From NCBI GenBank assembly GCA_045598065.1, contig JAZLLJ010000052.1:1-26934 (forward strand): a stretch of 26,934 bases of DNA. Direction: 5' to 3'. Made by a program: the position numbers and the translations under genes. This DNA is from RGIG426 sp045598065. Its GTDB lineage: Bacteria; Bacillota; Clostridia; Oscillospirales; Acutalibacteraceae. Shown piece by piece: positions 7,718-13,643 of the stretch. The notes under the pieces are model-generated. The model did not search any database. It had not been told where the DNA came from and saw nothing but the letters and a program-made list of their open reading frames with translations. The number at the start of each line of letters is the position of its first letter. Position 1 is the first letter of the stretch.

Positions 7718-8929
7718 TTATTTGTCGCTCATCGCGGCGATACCCGGAAGCTCTTTGCCCTCGAGATATTCAAGGGAAGCGCCGCCGCCCGTCGAGATGT
7801 GGCTCATCTTGTCGCCGAAGCCAAGCGTATTCACCGCCGCGGCAGAGTCGCCGCCGCCGATGATGGTGGTCGCGTCGGTCTCCGCCAGGGCTTTCGCCAC
7901 GGCAATCGTGCCCTCGGCAAGAATCGGGTTTTCGAACACACCCATCGGGCCGTTCCACACCACGGTTTTTGCGTTTTTCACTTCGTTTGCAAACAGTTCG
8001 GCGGTCGCCGGACCGATATCGAGGCTCATTTTGTCGTCCGGAATAGCATCCGCGGCAACAACTTCCACGTCGATAGGCGCATCAATCGGATCCGGGAAGG
8101 AAGCAGTGATTTTGCAGTCCACCGGAAGCAGGATTTTTACACCTTTTTGTTCCGCACGGGCGAGCATATCTTTGCAGTAATCCACTTTCTCGGCATCAAA
8201 CAGAGACGTGCCGATGCCGTAGCCTTTGGCCGCGAGGAAGGTATAGGACATTCCGCCGCCGATAATCAGCGTATCGGCTTTGTTGAGCAGGTTTTCAATC
8301 ACGTTCAGTTTGTCGGCAACTTTCGCACCGCCGAGGATGGTAACGAACGGACGCACCGGGTTTTCGACCGCGGCGCCGAGGAATTTAATCTCTTTCGCCA
8401 TCAGATAGCCGTTGGCGGATTCTTCCACGAAGGAAGCCACGCCGACAGTGGAGCAGTGGGCACGGTGAGCCGCGCCGAACGCATCGTTGACGAACAAATC
8501 GCACAGAGAGGCGAGTTCTTTGGAGAACTCTTCGCCGTTTTTGGTCTCTTCCACACGATAGCGCGTGTTTTGGAGAAGCACCACGTCGCCGTCGTTCATT
8601 GCGGCAACCGCGGCTTTGGCATTGTCTCCCACCACGTTGTCGTCAGCGGCGAACACCACGTCTTTGCCGAGTTTCTCGGACAGACGAACGGCGACCGGCG
8701 CCAAAGAAAATTCCGGTTTCGGCTCACCCTTCGGTTTACCGAGGTGAGAGCAAAGGATGACTTTCGCATCGTTTTTCAGCAAATACTCGATGGTCGGCAG
8801 AGCGGCCACGATACGGTTTTCGTCGGTGATTACGCCGTTTTTCAGCGGCACGTTGAAATCACAGCGGACGAGAACACGTTTGCCTTTGACATTGAGGTCT
8901 TCTACGTTTTTTTTGTTGAGCATAGACAT
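7718..8929 (-). CDS. pgk: Phosphoglycerate kinase
   Basis: A 403-aa protein of usual length. The N-terminal 3-phosphoglycerate site is RCDFNVP (residues 22-28), with later SHLGKPKG and the basic substrate patch. The nucleotide domain carries GGAKVADKL, GGGMSYTF, WNGPMGVFE and a C-terminal GGGDSAAAV. It makes ATP from 1,3-bisphosphoglycerate. It is the first gene of the pgk-tpiA-gpmI operon with its own promoter at 8981-9009. No glyceraldehyde-3-phosphate dehydrogenase gene precedes it, although gap-pgk linkage is usual. The ATG at 8929 has GGAAAGGAACC upstream; Met3 is a possible alternative start. Confidence 0.98.
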   Translation of the reverse strand: MSMLNKKNVEDLNVKGKRVLVRCDFNVPLKNGVITDENRIVAALPTIEYLLKNDAKVILCSHLGKPKGEPKPEFSLAPVAVRLSEKLGKDVVFAADDNVVGDNAKAAVAAMNDGDVVLLQNTRYRVEETKNGEEFSKELASLCDLFVNDAFGAAHRAHCSTVGVASFVEESANGYLMAKEIKFLGAAVENPVRPFVTILGGAKVADKLNVIENLLNKADTLIIGGGMSYTFLAAKGYGIGTSLFDAEKVDYCKDMLARAEQKGVKILLPVDCKITASFPDPIDAPIDVEVVAADAIPDDKMSLDIGPATAELFANEVKNAKTVVWNGPMGVFENPILAEGTIAVAKALAETDATTIIGGGDSAAAVNTLGFGDKMSHISTGGGASLEYLEGKELPGIAAMSDK

Positions 8930-8980
8930 AGGGCAGGTTCCTTTCCTAATTATTTTTCAGAGAAATTTCAACCACACTTT

Positions 8981-9009
8981 ATTGTAACCCATTTCTCTCC
9001 GTTTTTCAA
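8981..9009 (-). promoter_or_regulatory. pgk: Promoter of the pgk-tpiA-gpmI operon
   Basis: On the minus strand, -35 TTGAAA (complement of 9004-9009), a 17-bp spacer and -10 TACAAT (complement of 8981-8986). It lies wholly in the 86-bp gap between icd and pgk, leaving a leader of about 45 nt with an AGGAAAGG ribosome site. The spacer and -35 coincide with an inverted repeat (8991-9016). Confidence 0.75.
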
Positions 9010-9016
9010 GAGAAAT
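8991..9016 (-). other. AT-rich inverted repeat overlapping icd stop and pgk promoter
   Basis: Arms ATTTCTCT (8991-8998) and AGAGAAAT (9009-9016) are perfect 8-bp complements around a 10-base spacer. The right arm touches the icd stop codon and the whole dyad covers the -35/spacer of the pgk promoter. It could be a weak icd terminator stem or a repressor operator. The low GC and missing U tract argue somewhat against a terminator. Confidence 0.4.
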
Positions 9017-10224
9017 TACAGGGTTTTTGCAAGATTTTCCGCAATCGCATCCAAAAATTCTTCGGAATTGACACCGCGTTTGTTTTCAATGGTGGAAAGA
9101 CCGATAAGGTCTTTGGTCATCACGCCGCCCTCGATGGTGTCGATGGTGGCTTTTTCCAATTTGTCGGCAAACACTTGCAATTCCGGTAGGTTATCGAGTT
9201 CGCCGCGTTTGCGAAGCGCACCGCTCCACGCAAAAATGGTGGCAACGGGGTTCGTAGACGTCTGCTCGCCGTTGAGATAGCGGTAGTAGTGGCGTGTCAC
9301 GGTGCCGTGTGCCGCTTCGTATTCATAGTTGCCGTCGGGAGAAACGAGCACGCTGGTCATCATGGCAAGCGAGCCAAACGCGGTCGCGACCATATCGCTC
9401 ATCACGTCACCGTCGTAGTTTTTGCACGCCCAGATGAAGCCACCCTCCGAGCGGATGACACGCGCCACCGCATCGTCAATGAGGGTATAGAAATAAGTGA
9501 TGCCGGCCTCCTCGAAAGCGGCTTTGAACTCGTTTTCGTAAATCTCGGCGAAGATATCTTTAAAGCGGTGATCGTAGGTTTTGGAGATGGTATCTTTGGT
9601 GGAGAACCACAAATCCTGCTTACAGTCAAGTGCAAAACGGAAGCAGGCACGGGCGAAACCGCCGATGGAGGCATCGGTGTTGTGCATTCCCATCACGACA
9701 CCGTCGCCGTTAAAATCATGGATAAGGGTGCGCGTTTCATTGCCGTCTTTGTCGGTCACACACAGTTCGGCGCGGCTTCCGGCCGGGGCACGCATCTCGG
9801 TGTTTTTGTAAATATCGCCGTAGGCGTGGCGCGCCAAAGTAATCGGTTTTTTCCATGTGGAAACCGTCGGGTGGATGCCTTCGACAAGGATGGGCGCGCG
9901 AAACACCGTACCGTCCAAAATGGCGCGGATAGTGCCGTTCGGGCTTTTCCACATCTGTTTCAGTTTATACTCTTCGACACGCTGGGCGTTGGGAGTGATG
10001 GTCGCACATTTGACACCGACACCGTACTTTTTGATCGCTTCGGCGGCATCTTTCGTCACCTGATCCTCCGTCTCGTCGCGGTGCGGCAGACCGAGGTCGT
10101 AATACTCGCTTTTCAGGTCAACGAACGGGCAGATGAGTTTCTCTTTGATGCCGCTCCACAGCACACGCGTCATCTCGTCGCCGTCCATTTCGACAAGGGG
10201 CGTTTTCATTTGAATTTTCGCCAT
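9016..10224 (-). CDS. icd: NADP-dependent isocitrate dehydrogenase, homodimeric eukaryote-like type
   Basis: A 402-aa enzyme converting isocitrate to 2-oxoglutarate and CO2. It begins MKTPLVEMDGDEMTRVLW, the characteristic opening of the subfamily II (mitochondrial/cytosolic-like) enzymes rather than the E. coli type. Further landmarks: SPNGTIRAILDGTVFR (substrate binding), LIDDAVARVI, the metal-site stretch NYDGDVMSDMVA and EAAHGTVTRHY, which contacts NADP. The normal family length is about 400. The gene has its own promoter at 10263-10291 and is followed by pgk after 86 nt. In a fermentative anaerobe its likely role is making 2-oxoglutarate for glutamate synthesis. Confidence 0.95.
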   Translation of the reverse strand: MAKIQMKTPLVEMDGDEMTRVLWSGIKEKLICPFVDLKSEYYDLGLPHRDETEDQVTKDAAEAIKKYGVGVKCATITPNAQRVEEYKLKQMWKSPNGTIRAILDGTVFRAPILVEGIHPTVSTWKKPITLARHAYGDIYKNTEMRAPAGSRAELCVTDKDGNETRTLIHDFNGDGVVMGMHNTDASIGGFARACFRFALDCKQDLWFSTKDTISKTYDHRFKDIFAEIYENEFKAAFEEAGITYFYTLIDDAVARVIRSEGGFIWACKNYDGDVMSDMVATAFGSLAMMTSVLVSPDGNYEYEAAHGTVTRHYYRYLNGEQTSTNPVATIFAWSGALRKRGELDNLPELQVFADKLEKATIDTIEGGVMTKDLIGLSTIENKRGVNSEEFLDAIAENLAKTL

Positions 10225-10262
10225 TTTCGTTCACTCACTTTCGGTTGCAATTTTCGCTTTCG

Positions 10263-10291
10263 AGTATAGCACAATTCCCTGCTTTTGGCAA
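10263..10291 (-). promoter_or_regulatory. icd: Promoter of icd
   Basis: On the minus strand, -35 TTGCCA (complement of 10286-10291), a 17-bp spacer and -10 TATACT (complement of 10263-10268). It lies between the degV terminator and icd, with about 35 nt of leader. Confidence 0.8.
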
Positions 10292-10305
10292 GAGTTTCCG
10301 GCGAA

Positions 10306-10335
10306 AAAAGCCTTGCCGAAAACGGCAAGGCTTTT
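10306..10335 (-). terminator. Terminator of degV
   Basis: A perfect 13-bp stem (arms 10306-10318 and 10323-10335, core CCTTGCCG/CGGCAAGG) with an AAAA loop. In the minus-strand transcript it is followed by six U residues. It lies 18 nt past the degV stop and insulates the icd promoter. Confidence 0.92.
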
Positions 10336-10352
10336 GCACTTTTAGGTGATTT

Positions 10353-11204
10353 TTACGGTTTGGTGAAATACAGCACGCCGAGGCAATTCGGTCCGCAATG
10401 GGACGAAATGGTCGAGCCGGCTTGGGTGACGAAAACCTCCTTGAATTTGCCGTATTTTTTGGCAAACTCCACCGCCATCGCCTCGCGCTCGGGCGACACG
10501 CCGGAATGGGTAACAAAGGCATAGTCCGCCACCACGTCTTTGCCGGTCAGTTCGTCGCGGATATAGTCCTCCATCACGCGCTCGTAGGTGCCGCGGTATT
10601 TTTTGCCGACACTCATCGCGCCGGTCGCGGGATCCACCAAAATGCCGGGGCGAAGTTTCAAAAGATTGGCACCGAACATCGCAAGCGCCGAGCAGCGGCC
10701 GCCTTTATAGAGATATTCCAGCGTATCGAGGAAGAAACTGGCGTGGCAGTGCGGCTGCAACGCCTCCACCTCAGCGGCAATCTGCGACGCCGCCATACCG
10801 GCCGCAGCACGCTCCGCCGCCGCAAGCACCTGCAAACCGATACCGGTCGAAAGACTCTTGCTGTCCACCACGTACACGTTGCCGACGTCTTCGGCGGCGA
10901 TACGGGCGTTTTGGCAGCATGACGAAATGGCCGAGCCGGTGCAGATATGCACCACGCTGTCGCCTTCTTCGAGCAAGCCTTTGAAGAATTCGGTGTATTC
11001 GTCAATGTTAATAGCGGCAGTCGTGGGCAGCGCTTTGTTCTCTTCATAAAATGCGTAAATATCCGCGGCTTTCACGTCTACACCGTCCAAAAAGGTGTTG
11101 TCCCCCAAGGTGACGTGAAGCGAAATCACGTGGACTCCGTAGCGTTCGACCAGTTCCGGCGATAAATCGCAGGTGCTGTCGGCGCTGACAATCACTTTCG
11201 ACAT
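10353..11204 (-). CDS. DegV family fatty-acid-binding protein (FakB-like)
   Basis: A 283-aa protein with the family opening VIVSADSTCDLSPELVERYGV and 'P.H.TLGDNTFLDG', followed by LPTTAAINIDEYTEFF (the TS/TT-xP region that binds the carboxylate), a SSCCQNAR segment, VVDSKSLSTGIGLQV and the C-terminal HCGPNCLGVLYF. Known members bind a fatty acid and present it to the kinase FakA for acyl-phosphate formation. No FakA-type gene is in the window. AAGGAGGAA precedes the ATG. It is monocistronic, with its own consensus promoter and terminator. Confidence 0.9.
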   Translation of the reverse strand: MSKVIVSADSTCDLSPELVERYGVHVISLHVTLGDNTFLDGVDVKAADIYAFYEENKALPTTAAINIDEYTEFFKGLLEEGDSVVHICTGSAISSCCQNARIAAEDVGNVYVVDSKSLSTGIGLQVLAAAERAAAGMAASQIAAEVEALQPHCHASFFLDTLEYLYKGGRCSALAMFGANLLKLRPGILVDPATGAMSVGKKYRGTYERVMEDYIRDELTGKDVVADYAFVTHSGVSPEREAMAVEFAKKYGKFKEVFVTQAGSTISSHCGPNCLGVLYFTKP

Positions 11205-11237
11205 TATTCGTTCCTCCTTGTTTTTCTTACGCCGTCC

Positions 11238-11266
11238 AGTATAGCATTTTACGGAACCATTTTCAA
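11238..11266 (-). promoter_or_regulatory. Promoter of degV
   Basis: On the minus strand, -35 TTGAAA (complement of 11261-11266), a 17-bp spacer and -10 TATACT (complement of 11238-11243). It is divergent from the rimP promoter; the two -35 elements are about 30 bp apart. Confidence 0.8.
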
Positions 11267-11295
11267 GCCTTTATAAAATATTTTTGTAAAAAAGC

Positions 11296-11324
11296 TTGCA
11301 AATTGCGAATGAATGTGCTATAGT
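11296..11324 (+). promoter_or_regulatory. rimP: Promoter of the rimP-nusA-infB operon
   Basis: -35 TTGCAA (11296-11301), a 17-bp spacer and -10 TATAGT (11319-11324). Transcription should start near 11331, giving a leader of about 83 nt that includes the hairpin at 11353-11378. Confidence 0.85.
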
Positions 11325-11352
11325 GGGGTACGGTAAGAAATAAGGTTAAGGT

Positions 11353-11378
11353 AAAGGAGTGGGGCAACCCGCTCTTTT
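11353..11378 (+). promoter_or_regulatory. rimP 5' leader hairpin
   Basis: GAGTGGG (11357-11363) pairs with CCCGCTC (11368-11374) through one G-U pair. A GNRA-type GCAA loop closes the stem, and AAAG/TTTT extends it. A short T run follows, so it resembles a weak terminator or attenuator inside the leader of the translation operon. A GAGTGGG/CCC(A/G)CTC stem ahead of rimP is, from memory, widespread in Firmicutes. It may be a conserved autoregulatory or processing site. Confidence 0.6.
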
Positions 11379-11413
11379 GTGTTGTATTGACCTTTTTGGA
11401 AGGAGAGGACGTT

Positions 11414-11911
11414 TTGGCCACCAAAAAAAGCGGAAACACCGTAGAAACCTGCCGCGCTTTGGCACAACCGCTGGTCGAAGAACTGGGGCTTGTCATCTGG
11501 GACGTGCGGTTTGTAAAGGAAGGCGCTTCGTGGTACCTGCGCTACTTTATCGACAAGGACGGCGGCGTGGACATCAACGACTGCGTGGCGCTGACACGGG
11601 CGCTCAACCCCGTGTTGGACGAAGCCGATCCCATCGCCGTGTCCTACACGTTGGAAGTCTCGTCCCCCGGCATCGAACGCGAGCTCACCCGTCCCAAACA
11701 CTTCGAATGGTGCGTGGGCGACGCGGTCGCCGTTACGCTGTTCGCCCCGAAAGACGGCGTACGGGAATTCGGCGGCATCTTGCAGCCCTGCGAAAACGGG
11801 CAAATCCTTATTGCGGACGAAAACGAGCAAATCCTCGTTTTTGATAAAAAAGACGTATCGAGTGTCCACCTCATCGAGGAATGGGACGACGATGCGGATG
11901 AAACAGTCTAA
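11414..11911 (+). CDS. rimP: Ribosome maturation factor RimP
   Basis: A 165-aa protein for 30S subunit maturation. It shows the usual two domains: an N-terminal alpha/beta domain (VEELGLVIWDVRFVKEGASWYLRYFID, then VSSPGIERELT with the conserved SPG..R pattern) and a C-terminal SH3-like domain (GDAVAVTLFAPKDG to DVSSVHLIEEW). The TTG at 11414 is chosen because AAGGAGAGG lies 7 nt upstream; an earlier in-frame TTG (11387) precedes the Shine-Dalgarno and is unlikely. It is the first gene of the operon, with 31 nt to nusA. Confidence 0.92.
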   Translation: MATKKSGNTVETCRALAQPLVEELGLVIWDVRFVKEGASWYLRYFIDKDGGVDINDCVALTRALNPVLDEADPIAVSYTLEVSSPGIERELTRPKHFEWCVGDAVAVTLFAPKDGVREFGGILQPCENGQILIADENEQILVFDKKDVSSVHLIEEWDDDADETV

Positions 11912-11942
11912 TGAACGCTCTTTGAGCGAGGAGGAATAACTG

Positions 11943-13034
11943 ATGAAAAAGAAAGATGAATTCAACGCAGAATTTTTCGAGGCGCTGACGCTCCTCGAAA
12001 AAGAAAAAGGCATCGAGTCCGGCTACCTGCTGGAAAAAATCCGTGCCGCTATCGTGATTGCGGTTAAACACGATTTCGGTGCCGAGGACAACGTGGAAGT
12101 GATTATGGATCCCGAAACCAATCAGTTCACCGTTACGCTTCTTAAAGACGTGGTGGAGGAAGTGGAAAATCCGGGCACCCAAATCACGCTCGCAGATGCG
12201 CAGGCAATCAGCAAAAAAGCCAAACTGGATACCGTGGTGCGCATCCCTCTGCAAACTAAACAATTCGGCCGCATCGCGGCCATCACCGCGAAACACGTCA
12301 TCCGCCAAGGCATCCGCGAGGCGGAGCGCGGTCAGCAGTTGCAGGAATTCCAGCGCCATACCCAAGACCTCGTTACGGCGAAAGTCTCCCGTGTGGATCC
12401 CGTTACCGGCAATGCCACGGTGGAAATCGGCCGTTCGGAAGCCGTTCTCATCAAAGGCGAGCAAATGCCGGGTGAAGTCATTCGCGAGGGCGCTTACGTG
12501 AAAATCTACGTGGCGGACGTGCGCGAAGGCGACCGCGGTCCGCGCGTACTTATCTCTCGTACCCATCCGGGCCTTGTTAAACGCCTGTTTGAAATGGAAG
12601 TGCCGGAAATCTTCAACGGCGTGGTGGAAATCAAAGCCATCTCCCGTGAAGCCGGCAGCCGCACCAAAATGGCGGTGTCCTCCAACGACGAAAACGTGGA
12701 TGCCGTCGGCGCTTGCATCGGCCCGCGCCACTCCCGTGTGGACAGCATTGCCCAAGAACTGGGCGGCGAAAAAATCGACATCGTGGAATACAGCGAAGAT
12801 CCGGCAACCTTTATTGCCGCCGCACTGTCTCCGGCAAAAGTCGTATCGGTTACACCGGATGCGGACGGCAACAAAGCTTGCCGCGTGACCGTGCCGGATG
12901 CTCAGTTGTCTTTGGCCATCGGTAACAAAGGTCAAAACGCACGTCTGGCCGCCAAATTGACCGGCTGGAAAATCGACATCCGCCCCGAAAGCGGATTCTT
13001 CGGCGAAGAAGAAGCCGAATCTACGGAAGAATAA
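11943..13034 (+). CDS. nusA: Transcription termination/antitermination factor NusA
   Basis: A 363-aa protein, the short Gram-positive form without C-terminal acidic repeats. Order of domains: RNA-polymerase-binding N-terminal domain (residues 1 to about 125), S1 domain (about 130-200, VTAKVSRVDPVTGNATVEIG), then two KH domains with HPGLVKRLFEMEVPEI, GACIGPRHSRVDSI (KH1 GxxG-like loop) and LAIGNKGQNARLAAKLTGW (KH2). The C-terminal tail is acidic (EEEAESTEE). It acts in pausing, termination and rRNA antitermination. GAGGAGGAA lies before the ATG. It sits second in the operon, as in most Firmicutes. Confidence 0.97.
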   Translation: MKKKDEFNAEFFEALTLLEKEKGIESGYLLEKIRAAIVIAVKHDFGAEDNVEVIMDPETNQFTVTLLKDVVEEVENPGTQITLADAQAISKKAKLDTVVRIPLQTKQFGRIAAITAKHVIRQGIREAERGQQLQEFQRHTQDLVTAKVSRVDPVTGNATVEIGRSEAVLIKGEQMPGEVIREGAYVKIYVADVREGDRGPRVLISRTHPGLVKRLFEMEVPEIFNGVVEIKAISREAGSRTKMAVSSNDENVDAVGACIGPRHSRVDSIAQELGGEKIDIVEYSEDPATFIAAALSPAKVVSVTPDADGNKACRVTVPDAQLSLAIGNKGQNARLAAKLTGWKIDIRPESGFFGEEEAESTEE

Positions 13035-13054
13035 TCCCGGAAAGGAGAACGACC

Positions 13055-13321
13055 ATGGCGGAAAAACGCGTACCGTTGCGCAAATGCATCGGCTGTAACG
13101 AACAAAAACCGAAAAAAGAACTGCTCCGTGTGGTGCGTTCCCCCGAGGGAGAAATCAGCACGGACGAAACCGGTAAAAAAGCAGGCCGCGGCGCCTACAT
13201 CTGCCGCGACAAGGCGTGCCTTGCCAAAGCCCGCAAAGCCAAACGTCTGGAACGCGCCTTTGAGTGCCCCATTCCGGACGAGGTGTATGCCCGGTTAGAG
13301 GAGGGACTCGAAAACGGATAA
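13055..13321 (+). CDS. rnpM: RNase P modulator RnpM (YlxR family)
   Basis: An 88-aa basic protein matching the YlxR family from end to end: RKCIGCNEQKPKKELLRVV at the N-terminus and GRGAYICRDKACLAKARK in the middle. The family binds RNA and modulates RNase P in Bacillus-type organisms. AAAGGAGAA precedes the ATG. The last codons contain the Shine-Dalgarno (AGGAGG 13299-13304) of the next gene, and the stop overlaps the proposed ACG start of ylxQ. Confidence 0.93.
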   Translation: MAEKRVPLRKCIGCNEQKPKKELLRVVRSPEGEISTDETGKKAGRGAYICRDKACLAKARKAKRLERAFECPIPDEVYARLEEGLENG

Positions 13322-13643
13322 CCAAAAAGCGGTAGGGCTGTTCGGCCTTGCCAAACGCGCGGGAGCCGTCGTCACCGGATATGACGCCGCCCTTGCCGCT
13401 TTTCAAAAGCGGCGTGTCAAAGGGGTGTTCTTCGCCTGTGACCTCTCCCCGAAAACCGTAAAAGAATGGTCATTTCAAACTAACGACCGTCCCCCCATCC
13501 CCTGTGTCACCGCTTTAACCAAAGAAGAATTAGGTCAAGCGCTCGGCGCTCGCGGACCGGTCGGCATCGTCGCCGTGTGCGATGAAGGATTTGCAAAGGC
13601 CATCCGAGTCCACTGTCCCACTATGAAGGAGGAAAAACTATGA
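13314..13643 (+). CDS. ylxQ: L7Ae-family RNA-binding protein YlxQ, apparent ACG start
   Basis: The frame is open from 13299 to TGA 13641-13643 and encodes an L7Ae/L30e-type kink-turn-binding protein: VGLFGLAKRAGAVVTGYDAAL, RRVKGVFFACDLSPKTV, then GARGPVGIVAVCDEGFAKAI. There is no ATG, GTG or TTG between the preceding in-frame stop (TAG 13296) and the conserved core. ACG 13314 lies 9 nt after a perfect AGGAGG and gives a 109-aa product. Its N-terminus then has the same number of residues before the 'LxGLA' motif as I recall for B. subtilis YlxQ. The first usable standard start (GTG 13425) would delete the first third of the fold. The gene overlaps rnpM by 8 nt and infB by 4 nt (ATGA). A sequencing error (ATG read as ACG) is the main alternative. 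Confidence 0.8.
   Translation, partial: TDNQKAVGLFGLAKRAGAVVTGYDAALAAFQKRRVKGVFFACDLSPKTVKEWSFQTNDRPPIPCVTALTKEELGQALGARGPVGIVAVCDEGFAKAIRVHCPTMKEEKL

Noticed and set aside
7706..9280. 524-aa plus-strand open frame across pgk
   Set aside because: Shadow of the conserved pgk and icd genes caused by their codon bias; no Shine-Dalgarno and no family match.
9289..10269. 326-aa plus-strand open frame across icd
   Set aside because: Antisense to icd, which is full length with catalytic motifs.
13425..13643. Short gene starting at GTG 13425
   Set aside because: It is only the C-terminal two thirds of the L7Ae-type protein; the homologous N-terminus continues upstream in frame to 13314.
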